Positions 1-5,580 are shown, counted from the first letter of the stretch. The stretch is DNA of 5,580 nt from an uncultured bacterium (GCA_949747725.1 CATKFJ010000226.1:1-5580); one strand, 5' to 3'. The notes: a model not told the origin generated them from the letters alone. Made by a program: numbers and translations.

Positions 1-53
1 AAGGCTGATTGTTTTATATCTTGTTTACAAGGGATTTTCCGCGCCGTATAACG

Positions 54-566
54 TTATATTACCGATACTACAGCCGGAAAATCTCGTACTTCGAGTTTAT
101 ATACCGATTCGCAACCGAGATCGGGGTAGGCTATAAGTTCGCATGATATGACTCTGCTTTGGTACAGCGCCGCCGCGCCGCCTATTGCGGTAAGATATAC
201 AGCGCCGCCGTTGCGTATTGCTTTTTGCACTTCGGCGTTGCGCACGCCCTTGCCGATCATGACTTTAAGTCCGTGCGCTATAAGCGTCGGCGTGTATGCG
301 TCCATGCGTCCGCTTGTCGTAGGTCCGCAACTTCCGATAATGCGCCCTTCGGTTGCAGGCGTAGGTCCGCAGTAATATATTGCGGCATTGTTAAGGTCGA
401 ACGGGAGTTTTTCGCCGTTTTCGATCGCCGCGCAAATACGCTTGTGCGCCTGATCTCGCGCCGTATATACTATGCCGTTTACGGATACCGCATCGCCGAC
501 CTTAAGCGCCGAGAGCGCCGACCGATCGGGGGGCAAGTCGAGTTTTATTATCTTTCCGTCAGTCAC
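54..566 (-). CDS. fumB-like: class I fumarate hydratase, beta (C-terminal) subunit
   Basis: This is the beta subunit of a two-subunit, iron-sulfur class I fumarase, which interconverts fumarate and malate in the cytoplasm. Visible family signatures, numbered from the GTG start at 566, are KVGD (22-25), the YTARDQAHKR block (34-43), YYCGPTP (64-70), GSCGPTTSGRMD (78-89), MIGKG (103-107), the glycine-rich AIGGAAAL stretch (127-134) and KLEVRDFPAVV (157-167). I prefer GTG at 566. It overlaps the alpha stop as GTGA and has GGTGA four bases upstream, and the family normally begins just before the KIIKLDLP-like stretch. An ATG at 599 is open in the same frame and would give 181 residues, but it has no good ribosome site. 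The protein is 170 residues and ends soon after FPAVVSVI, where relatives usually run on for about ten residues to a GN-LY-like tail. The function is secure and the exact start is moderately sure. Confidence 0.93.
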   Translation of the reverse strand: MTDGKIIKLDLPPDRSALSALKVGDAVSVNGIVYTARDQAHKRICAAIENGEKLPFDLNNAAIYYCGPTPATEGRIIGSCGPTTSGRMDAYTPTLIAHGLKVMIGKGVRNAEVQKAIRNGGAVYLTAIGGAAALYQSRVISCELIAYPDLGCESVYKLEVRDFPAVVSVI

Positions 567-1383
567 AATTTCACCGTCCCGTGTCTTAAGCTGTGGCATT
601 GAAGATTAACCGCAACGGGCAACATGCCTATATGGGTGGGCGCGACTTCTATATTGACGGCGAGCGCGGTGGCAATGCCGCCGAGCGCCGCTACGCCTAT
701 ACCGAGCGCATTGATTTTTTCGAGCAGCGTTGTTTCGAGCGCGGCAACGTCCTCGCGTGCGTTATTAACCCCGATCTTGCGGAGAAGTGCGCGTTTGCTG
801 AGCGTGCAAGCCGTTTCGGTAACGCCGCCGATACCACGCCTACGACGAGCGGAGGGCAGGCGTTGCGTCCGCCCTTTTCGACTGCGTCGACGACCGAACG
901 AATGATCCCGTCGGTACCGTCGGCAGGGGTGAGCATGTATAGCTTAGACATGTTTTCGCTGCCGGCGCCTTTGGCAAGGTATGTAATTTCGAGCGTATCG
1001 CCTTTAACGAGTTCCGTTTCGATTATCGCAGGCGTGTTGTCGCCCGTGTTAGATCTGGTCAGGGGATCGGCAACCGACTTGCGCGCGGTCGTATATGCGG
1101 CGCGAACTGCGGTCTGTATGGCGTCGGTAAGCCCCGAACAGCTTACCTCTTCGCCGAGCTTTACAAAGAACAGCGCTTGACCCGTGTCTTGACAGCAGTA
1201 CAGTTTTTCGCGCTCGGCTATTTCGTTGTTCTCGACTATCAGTTGCGCCGCGGTGCGTTCGAGCGCGACGGGCGTAGCTAAATTTTTAAGCGCCGCCGTC
1301 ACTGATTTATCGGGTACGGTAAGGCTTTCGGTAATGAGCTTTACCAATTCCGAACGGACTGTGTTTGGATCTATATATCTCAT
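563..1383 (-). pseudogene. fumA-like: class I fumarate hydratase, alpha (N-terminal) subunit, with an apparent frameshift
   Basis: This is the cluster-binding alpha subunit that pairs with the beta subunit next door. From ATG 1383 the frame shows CCQDTG (63-68, cluster cysteine), ADPLTRSNTGDNTPA (105-119), KGAGSENMSKL (138-148) and NACPP (174-178, second cysteine). After VVGV at residues 180-183 the open frame becomes unrelated sequence and stops at 697. The family sequence resumes one base over, from position 835: GIGGVTETACTLSKRALL, then EKINALGIG, then PVAVNLQCHSLRH with the probable third cluster cysteine, stopping at 563. One missing G, GTGGGT reduced to GTGGT at 833-837, explains it. 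The repaired product would be about 273 residues, close to the usual 280. No decay is seen elsewhere, so a sequencing or assembly error is as likely as a real recent mutation. If the deletion is real, the 228-residue product lacks the third ligand and is probably inactive. Confidence 0.9.
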
Positions 1384-1392
1384 GCTTTCTTT

Positions 1393-1422
1393 ATTATATC
1401 ATATTCGCACGTTCAATCGCAA
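1393..1422 (-). promoter_or_regulatory. sigma-70-type promoter for the fumarase genes
   Basis: Read on the minus strand, an extended -10 box TGATATAAT spans 1401-1393, with a consensus TATAAT at 1398-1393. A partial -35, TTGCGA, lies at 1422-1417 with an 18-base spacer. The -10 ends only nine bases before the alpha-subunit ATG at 1383, so transcription would start within a few bases of the start codon, or at it. The preceding AAGAAAG is at best a weak Shine-Dalgarno and may not be transcribed. The assignment is based on motif and spacing only. Confidence 0.6.
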
Positions 1423-1432
1423 CAAAATTCAC

Positions 1433-1461
1433 TTGCTTTTACCGAGTTTCAATGATATAAT
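1433..1461 (+). promoter_or_regulatory. extended -10 promoter for the walJ operon, positioned for a leaderless mRNA
   Basis: TATAAT lies at 1456-1461, preceded by TG at 1453-1454 (extended -10). A weak -35, TTGCTT, lies at 1433-1438 with an ideal 17-base spacer. A start about seven bases past the -10 falls on the A of the walJ ATG at 1468. This is the only clear promoter seen for the plus-strand operon. Confidence 0.65.
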
Positions 1462-1467
1462 AATTTT

Positions 1468-2238
1468 ATGAGCCTGAAGATTTGCAGTTTGGCGTCCGGT
1501 TCGAAAGGCAATTGCTGTTACGTTTCCGACGGGAAGACCGATATCGTGATAGATATGGGTATTTCCGCAACGCGCGCCGAAAAATGCCTGAGCGTGCTCG
1601 GTGCAGATCCCGACGGCATTAAAATAATAATAACGCATTCGCATTCCGACCATATAAACGGGCTTAAAAATTTTTGTAAAAAACATCCGACGGCACGCGT
1701 TATCTGTCAAAGAGAAAGCGCGACGGCAGTCGCTCGCGCGACGGGCGTAATGCCGGCGGTAGCTCCGCGCAGTTACCTTGCCGGAACAGTGCGCGTCACC
1801 GCAATGCCGGCGTCGCATGACGTGCCGTGTTTCGGCTATGTTTTGTCCGACGGGGCTAATCGCGTGTCCGTAATGACCGATATCGGCAAGATAGAAAAAA
1901 ATCAGCTCGACGAGCTTGTTTCGTGCAATATCGTAATGCTCGAGGCAAATCATAATATGGATATGCTGTTTGCAAACCCGCACTACACGCAGATGTTAAA
2001 GGCGCGTATAGCGTCGTCGCACGGACATTTATCCAATGCCGACTGCGCGAGCGCATGCGCTTATCTTGCGGCGCACGGCGTTAAGAGTTTTATTCTTGCG
2101 CATCTTTCGGAAGAGAACAATACGCCCAAGACCGCGCTCGACGAGGTGCGGCGCGCTATAGCCGACGCCGGAGTAGACGGCGTTAATATTATCGCCGCCG
2201 AACAGAACGCTATGACGGGATTGTTTGAAGTATGCTGA
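1468..2238 (+). CDS. walJ: WalJ/YycJ-family metallo-beta-lactamase-fold hydrolase
   Basis: This is a cytoplasmic metallo-beta-lactamase-fold phosphodiesterase or nuclease-type enzyme of the WalJ (YycJ) family. In Bacillus relatives the gene accompanies the WalRK cell-wall two-component system, and the protein has been tied to coordination of wall and DNA metabolism. The N-terminus, SLASGSKGNCCYV (7-19), is the family hallmark. Metal-binding motifs are THSHSDH (56-62), H117 in ASHDVP, and D138 in MTDIGK. Further conserved blocks are LEANHNMDML (158-167), SSHGHLSN (183-190) and LAHLSEENN (210-218). At 256 residues it is close to the usual 260-265 and looks intact. The start is fixed by the hallmark N-terminus, yet no Shine-Dalgarno precedes it and a -10 box ends six bases upstream, implying leaderless translation. 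The 3' end overlaps the next gene by seven bases. No walR or walK is visible in this window. Confidence 0.94.
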   Translation: MSLKICSLASGSKGNCCYVSDGKTDIVIDMGISATRAEKCLSVLGADPDGIKIIITHSHSDHINGLKNFCKKHPTARVICQRESATAVARATGVMPAVAPRSYLAGTVRVTAMPASHDVPCFGYVLSDGANRVSVMTDIGKIEKNQLDELVSCNIVMLEANHNMDMLFANPHYTQMLKARIASSHGHLSNADCASACAYLAAHGVKSFILAHLSEENNTPKTALDEVRRAIADAGVDGVNIIAAEQNAMTGLFEVC

Positions 2239-3317
2239 ACATGGGCAAAAAAACCGAAAAAACCGAAAAAACCGTGCCGCGCACGTACGATTACTGCGGA
2301 TCGTGTACATTTTATCTTTTCGCGATAATAGTTACGCTTATTTGTCAAGCCGTTGCCGGCGTGCTGTCCGCCGCACTGTCCGCAAAGTTTGACGGCATAG
2401 CCGAGAACGGCGATTTCAATACGGCGTTCATGATATTTATTCAGGCAGTAAATCTTGCGTTTATCGCTTACTACACCAAACGCAATAATTACAAGTTCGA
2501 TTTTGCGGTGATAGGCGGAAAAAATAACAACGGCAAGGCGCTTTGGGCGGCAATGGCGGTCGTACCCGTTATAGGCGCGGCGCTGTTGCTTATAGCAATG
2601 TATCTTCCTACCGTGTGGTACGGTTTTTTTACGCAGTACGCGCTTAAACTCGATCCCGAATTAGGCAGTATAAACCTTACCACGACTTCGGCTACGGTCA
2701 TGATAGTCATAGCGTCTGTATTTCTTGCGCCGATGTGTGAGGAAACTATTTATCGCGGCGTGCTGTTGCACGGTCTGAAACAAAAGAAATCGACGGCAAA
2801 AGCGATACTGCTGTCCGCGCTTGCGTTTATGCTCATGCATATGAGCCCCGTGCAAGTAGTGTTTCAGTTTTCGCTCGGCGTTGTCGGCGCGTACACGACG
2901 CTCAAGTCCGAACGTCTGTTCCCGTCGATCCTTATGCACGCAACAGCCAATGCTTTGGCGCTTGTGATGGAACTTACCCCGTTCGGCGGTGTGCTCGGCG
3001 ACTGCGTTGCGTGGCTTACGCAAAACATAACGGCGGCTGTGTTTATTACGCTCGGACTGTTTGTGTGCGGCGGCGGCGCGCTTTACGCGCTTATTCGCTT
3101 CGGATTCGGACTTGCAAAGCGAACGGATAAAACGCGATCCGAAATAGGCGAAAACTACGATGAGAATGTAACGACGGGCGACGAAAACACGCCGGAGGCG
3201 GTCAAAAGCCGCATGATAAGCGCGGAACGCGACCGCAACGGAACGTATATGTATTATATCGGCGTCGGGCTTTGCGCTATAGTCTTTATTTTCAATTTGG
3301 CGGTGAGCGTACTATGA
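2232..3317 (+). CDS. CPBP-family (Rce1/CAAX-type) intramembrane protease, first of a tandem pair
   Basis: This is a polytopic membrane protein of the CPBP family (CAAX prenyl protease and bacteriocin-processing group), glutamate-dependent intramembrane proteases. All three signature motifs are present: EETIYR (170-175, EExxxR), FMLMH (199-203, FxxxH) and HATAN (236-240, HxxxN), so it is probably catalytically competent. Hydrophobic segments lie near 26-49, 63-81, 103-125, 155-168, 188-203, 206-222, 230-247 and 266-290. A charged linker (294-336) follows, then a final membrane segment (339-361). The cytoplasmic-looking N-terminus carries a short KTE repeat. The ATG at 2232 overlaps the walJ stop, and an in-frame ATG at 2241 is an alternative start. 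The substrate is unknown. Bacterial members act in peptide maturation or self-immunity, but no bacteriocin gene or CAAX substrate is visible nearby, so a housekeeping envelope role is my inference. Confidence 0.9.
   Translation: MLNMGKKTEKTEKTVPRTYDYCGSCTFYLFAIIVTLICQAVAGVLSAALSAKFDGIAENGDFNTAFMIFIQAVNLAFIAYYTKRNNYKFDFAVIGGKNNNGKALWAAMAVVPVIGAALLLIAMYLPTVWYGFFTQYALKLDPELGSINLTTTSATVMIVIASVFLAPMCEETIYRGVLLHGLKQKKSTAKAILLSALAFMLMHMSPVQVVFQFSLGVVGAYTTLKSERLFPSILMHATANALALVMELTPFGGVLGDCVAWLTQNITAAVFITLGLFVCGGGALYALIRFGFGLAKRTDKTRSEIGENYDENVTTGDENTPEAVKSRMISAERDRNGTYMYYIGVGLCAIVFIFNLAVSVL
2248..2274 (+). repeat. three perfect tandem copies of a 9-base unit inside the first CPBP gene
   Basis: AAAAAACCG is repeated exactly three times at 2248-2256, 2257-2265 and 2266-2274. 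It encodes the lysine- and glutamate-rich N-terminal stretch KKTEKTEKT, just before the first membrane segment. The unit is a multiple of three, so copy-number change would lengthen or shorten the tail without breaking the frame. The A tracts themselves, seven and then six bases long, could slip. Confidence 0.85.
3302..3307 (+). promoter_or_regulatory. ribosome binding site that decides the start of the second CPBP gene
   Basis: GGTGAG lies inside the end of the upstream CPBP gene, six bases before the ATG at 3314. That ATG overlaps the upstream TGA as ATGA, the classic coupled arrangement. It argues against the earlier in-frame ATG at 3272, which would add 14 mostly polar residues and lies 46 bases inside the previous gene. 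Confidence 0.7.
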
Positions 3318-4408
3318 TGCCACTTTGGTTAAAACGCGATTACAGAGCGGTGTCGTACGTACTGTGTTCGTGCATACTCGGCGTAATATTTATGCGGCTT
3401 GTCGTGTATTTTGCGGCTGTGCCCGTCACGTCGTACGGCACGGACATAGCGCAAAACGCTATGTTTGCTTTGCCGACCCAGCTCGTTTTTTTTCTCGGCA
3501 TACCGTTTTGTATATATAAGTTTTACGGAAAACGCACTGTTACGGAAACGCTCGAGTTTTCATCGTGCGGTGCGTTCAAACCGTATTTTTTGCTGGCGTT
3601 GCCGCTCGGGATAGCCGTATATGTTTTAACGCTCGGCATTTCGTCGGCATGGACGGGACTGCTTAAGTTTACCGGTTATACGGTGTCGTCGTCGTCCACG
3701 CCCATGCCAGAAAAATTCGTGTTCGGGTTTTTCGCGGCGGAAGTGGCGCTCACCGCGCTGCTTCCTGCCGTGTGCGAGGAGTTTTGCATGCGCGGCGGCT
3801 TGCTTACTACTGCGCGGAATACGTTTAAAACGCTCGGATGCGTGGTGCTGTGCGGCGTGGTGTTCGGACTGTTTCACCAAAATATAAGACAGGTGTTTTA
3901 CACCGCATGCTTCGGCGCGCTTGCCGCGTTTATGACGATAAAGACCAAAAGTCTGTATCCGGCTATGCTCATGCATTTTACGAATAATTTTTGCAGTGTG
4001 TTTTTTAACTATGCGTCCGAATACGGTTGGAGCGTTTTCGGCGAGTTCTATACGCTGATAAACGGATTGCCGTTCTGGGCGCTGTTTATGGTTTTTCTGT
4101 TTGCGGCGCTGCTGCTGACCGCGCTCGTTGTTCTTATGCTGTACTTCGAGGACAAACGCGTTATTGCTAAAAAGCGCGCCGCGCTTAACGACGCAGCGTT
4201 CGACGCGACGGGAAAACGCGTTATTTTATTCGGCGAGTTCGATCCCGAGCGTATAAAACAGCTCGAAATGGAACGCGAGGTGTACGGCTCGGGCTATGTG
4301 CGCGAACGGTATAAACCGCAAGCCCGAGATATTATGATAATCGTTTCCGTGGGAGTAGTAAGCTTGCTCACTACGGTATTTACTTATGTTTGGGGGTTCT
4401 TGTATTGA
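3314..4408 (+). CDS. CPBP-family (Rce1/CAAX-type) intramembrane protease, second of a tandem pair
   Basis: This is a second CPBP-family membrane protease of 364 residues from ATG 3314, with another ATG immediately after at 3317. The three active-site motifs are intact: EEFCMR (155-160), FGLFH (184-188) and HFTNN (221-225). Membrane segments lie near 12-36, 50-68, 90-112, 135-153, 172-188, 192-208, 213-232 and 252-277. A long charged cytosolic-type linker (279-338) follows, then a C-terminal membrane segment (339-362). Overall layout matches the upstream gene, a CPBP core plus linker plus last helix, so the pair probably arose by an old duplication. Identity is visibly low outside the motifs, which suggests distinct substrates or a heterodimer. 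It overlaps the upstream gene as ATGA and the downstream rlmH as TTGA. The substrate cannot be told from the sequence. Confidence 0.9.
   Translation: MMPLWLKRDYRAVSYVLCSCILGVIFMRLVVYFAAVPVTSYGTDIAQNAMFALPTQLVFFLGIPFCIYKFYGKRTVTETLEFSSCGAFKPYFLLALPLGIAVYVLTLGISSAWTGLLKFTGYTVSSSSTPMPEKFVFGFFAAEVALTALLPAVCEEFCMRGGLLTTARNTFKTLGCVVLCGVVFGLFHQNIRQVFYTACFGALAAFMTIKTKSLYPAMLMHFTNNFCSVFFNYASEYGWSVFGEFYTLINGLPFWALFMVFLFAALLLTALVVLMLYFEDKRVIAKKRAALNDAAFDATGKRVILFGEFDPERIKQLEMEREVYGSGYVRERYKPQARDIMIIVSVGVVSLLTTVFTYVWGFLY
4392..4396 (+). promoter_or_regulatory. ribosome binding site supporting the TTG start of rlmH
   Basis: A GGGGG run lies eight bases before TTG 4405. It supports that start over TTG 4390, which lies upstream of the run and would have no ribosome site. 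Confidence 0.55.
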
Positions 4409-4842
4409 AGCGCATTAAAATAGTATGCGTGGGCAAGGCGAGCAAAGCTTTCTGCCGCGACGGAATAAACGAATATCTTAAACGGCTGAAAGGCTTTTAC
4501 GACGTAACAACTGTCGAAATACCCGAACAGCCTACGGTCAAAAAAGAGTGCGACGAAATAATAAAAAGAGTTGTAAAACCGACGGTGTTGTTGGATGTAG
4601 GCGGCGACGTTGTTTCGTCCGAGGAGCTTGCCGATCTTGTGCGGACGGAACATGAACGTTTTGACGAGATAACTTTCGTTATAGGCGGAGCGTCGGGCGT
4701 GGACGGCAGAGTGCGCGAAATATCCGATAGGCGGATATCGTTCGGGCGCGCCACGTATCCGCACCAGATAGCGCGGCTCATTCTTTGCGAACAGCTTTAC
4801 CGCGCGGCAACAATAATAAAAGGCATACCGTATCACAAATAA
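4405..4842 (+). CDS. rlmH: 23S rRNA (pseudouridine-1915-N3) methyltransferase RlmH
   Basis: RlmH is a SPOUT-class, trefoil-knot methyltransferase. It uses S-adenosylmethionine to methylate N3 of pseudouridine 1915 in helix 69 of 23S rRNA, acting as a homodimer on assembled 70S ribosomes. From TTG 4405 the protein is 145 residues, slightly shorter than the usual 155-160. It opens with MKRIKIVCVGK and shows the family blocks EYLKRL (23-28), LLDVGGDVVSSEELA (62-76), FVIGGASGVDG (91-101, cofactor loop), TYPHQIARLILCEQLYRA (117-134) and the C-terminal PYHK (142-145). The start is a TTG overlapping the upstream stop as TTGA. A TTG at 4390 would add five residues absent from relatives. Synteny with walJ is common in Bacillota, although two protease genes separate them here. 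Confidence 0.95.
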   Translation: MKRIKIVCVGKASKAFCRDGINEYLKRLKGFYDVTTVEIPEQPTVKKECDEIIKRVVKPTVLLDVGGDVVSSEELADLVRTEHERFDEITFVIGGASGVDGRVREISDRRISFGRATYPHQIARLILCEQLYRAATIIKGIPYHK

Positions 4843-4860
4843 CCGACCATACCGATTTTT

Positions 4861-4867
4861 AAAGGAG
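4861..4867 (+). promoter_or_regulatory. strong ribosome binding site of nadE
   Basis: AAAGGAG lies five bases before ATG 4873, in the 30-base gap after rlmH. It shows that this genome does use canonical Shine-Dalgarno sites, which makes the lack of one before walJ meaningful. No terminator or promoter is evident in the gap, so nadE probably shares the operon transcript. Confidence 0.8.
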
Positions 4868-4872
4868 TAAAC

Positions 4873-5580
4873 ATGAAATACGGATTTGTACGAGTAGAGG
4901 CAGTTACGCCTACCGTAAGAGTGGGCGATCCCGAGTTTAACGCAAAAGCGATTACTGACTGTATCAAGTCGAGCGCGGCGCGCGGCGCGGAAATAGTTGT
5001 TTTGCCCGAGCTGTGCGTAACGGGATATACGGCAATGGATCTGTTTTTTACGCGCGAGCTTATCGACGACGCCGTAGCCGCCGTCAAAGCCATAGCGGCC
5101 GCCACGCCGTCGAATATGATAGCGTTTGTCGGTGCGCCCATAGCCGATCGCGGCAGACTTTATAACTGTGCGGTCGCGGTATCTAACGGTAAAATACTCG
5201 GCGTCGTGCCGAAAACGGACTTGCCGAATTACGGCGAGTTTTACGAAAAGCGGTATTTTACGCCCAAACAGGACGGAGTCACGGTTTGCGACAGTCTTTC
5301 CGCGCCGATGGGCGACGTGTTGTTTAAGTGCGCCGATCGCGGCGATCTGATAATAGGCTGTGAAATTTGCGAGGATCTGTGGTCGGATCTGCCGCCGAGC
5401 GTCGATATGTGCCGCGCGGGAGCGACGGTCATAGTAAATCTTTCGGCGTCGGACGAGATAGTAGGCAAAGCGGAGTATCGAAGACTGCTTGTGGCAAGCG
5501 CGTCGGGCAGAGAGCGCTGCGCGTATGTTTATGCCGACGCCGGCATGGGCGAATCGTCGACCGACGCGGTGTTTTCGGCG
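4873..5580 (+). CDS. nadE: glutamine-dependent NAD(+) synthetase, N-terminal glutaminase domain (partial, cut by window edge)
   Basis: NAD synthetase performs the last step of NAD biosynthesis, amidating nicotinate adenine dinucleotide with ATP and ammonia. Long versions such as this draw ammonia from glutamine through an N-terminal nitrilase-fold domain. Visible here are 236 residues of that domain, open to the window edge. The opening MKYGFVRVEAVTP is typical of the family. The catalytic triad is readable: E46 in LPELCVTGY, K114 in VPKTDLPNYGEFYEKRYF, and C166 in CEICEDLW. Other conserved blocks are GATVIVNLSASDEIVGKAEYRR, RCAYVYADAGMGESSTD and LYNCAVAV. The synthetase domain, with its SGGxDS ATP-binding loop, should lie beyond the window, with a full length of roughly 630-650 residues. 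The reading frame is clean, and a strong AAAGGAG site precedes the ATG. Confidence 0.95.
   Translation, partial: MKYGFVRVEAVTPTVRVGDPEFNAKAITDCIKSSAARGAEIVVLPELCVTGYTAMDLFFTRELIDDAVAAVKAIAAATPSNMIAFVGAPIADRGRLYNCAVAVSNGKILGVVPKTDLPNYGEFYEKRYFTPKQDGVTVCDSLSAPMGDVLFKCADRGDLIIGCEICEDLWSDLPPSVDMCRAGATVIVNLSASDEIVGKAEYRRLLVASASGRERCAYVYADAGMGESSTDAVFSA

Larger units (their letters stand above)
1391..1463. repeat. inverted 12-base repeat carrying the two divergent -10 boxes
   Basis: The 12-mer ATGATATAATAA occurs on the plus strand at 1452-1463 and on the minus strand at 1402-1391, with 49 bases between the copies. Each copy contains the extended -10 element of one arm. The symmetry can be explained by both being strong promoter boxes. 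A shared regulator site is possible, but nothing in the sequence requires it. Confidence 0.55.

Noticed and set aside
19..36. Palindrome CTTGT-TT-ACAAG downstream of the fumarase beta gene as a terminator
   Set aside because: The stem is only five A/T-rich pairs with a two-base loop, and no U-tract follows on the minus strand. Too weak to call.
833..838. Programmed -1 ribosomal frameshifting in the fumarase alpha gene
   Set aside because: A -1 slip would rejoin the frames, but there is no X XXY YYZ heptamer at the junction and no evident stimulatory structure. Simple loss of one G is the better explanation.
159..1180. Plus-strand open frames opposite the fumarase genes (159-602 and 593-1180)
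   Set aside because: No recognisable protein features. They are shadows of the minus-strand fumarase coding sequence, whose motifs are strong.
1429..1983. Long minus-strand open frame (184 codons) opposite walJ
   Set aside because: The residues are rich in Arg, His, Cys and Tyr with no recognisable family, as expected for antisense of a GC-rich-codon gene. walJ on the plus strand is unambiguous.
2831..2846. Inverted arms GCTCAT/ATGAGC around a four-base loop
   Set aside because: It lies wholly within the FMLMHMSP coding stretch of the first CPBP gene, where the bases are explained by conserved Met and His codons. The stem is short.
2232..4408. Bacteriocin immunity cassette or phage-defence island around the CPBP genes
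   Set aside because: No small leader-peptide gene, ABC exporter, recombinase or base-composition shift is visible. The genes are overlapped into a core housekeeping operon.
4384..4836. Minus-strand open frame covering all of rlmH
   Set aside because: It mirrors rlmH almost exactly and shows no family motif. The plus-strand rlmH motifs are clear.

Overview
The window looks like chromosomal DNA from a member of the Bacillota, most likely an uncultured or gut-type clostridium. The case rests on gene content: a two-subunit class I fumarase, a WalJ/YycJ metallo-hydrolase linked to rlmH, and a glutaminase-domain NAD synthetase of the kind common in Clostridia. Base composition is balanced, with many CG-containing codons and frequent ATA for isoleucine. 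The taxonomic call is inference. There are no mobile elements, CRISPR arrays, tRNAs or rRNAs, and coding density is very high.

Left arm, minus strand (54-1383): the alpha and beta subunit genes of an oxygen-labile, iron-sulfur class I fumarate hydratase. They are read away from a central promoter region. The alpha gene carries an apparent one-base deletion near position 836. The remainder of a normal alpha subunit, including the likely third cluster cysteine, continues in the next frame to position 563, where its stop overlaps the beta start (GTGA).

Divergent promoter region (1384-1467): 84 bases, the largest gap in the window. It holds two back-to-back extended -10 boxes, TGATATAAT, one per arm. 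Each lies only 6-9 bases from its start codon. The walJ gene has no visible Shine-Dalgarno sequence and is probably translated from a leaderless mRNA.

Right arm, plus strand (1468-5580): a tight run of walJ, two tandem CPBP (Rce1/CAAX-type) membrane protease paralogues, rlmH and nadE. The first four genes overlap their neighbours by a few bases and nadE follows after 30 bases, so this is almost certainly one operon. WalJ is linked to cell-wall homeostasis, RlmH modifies the 23S rRNA decoding region, and NadE makes NAD from glutamine. The two CPBP proteins sit between walJ and rlmH, where Bacillus-type genomes carry an HtrA-family serine protease. This is the most distinctive part of the window, although both protease families are known. 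I found no convincing wholly new system. nadE runs off the right edge.
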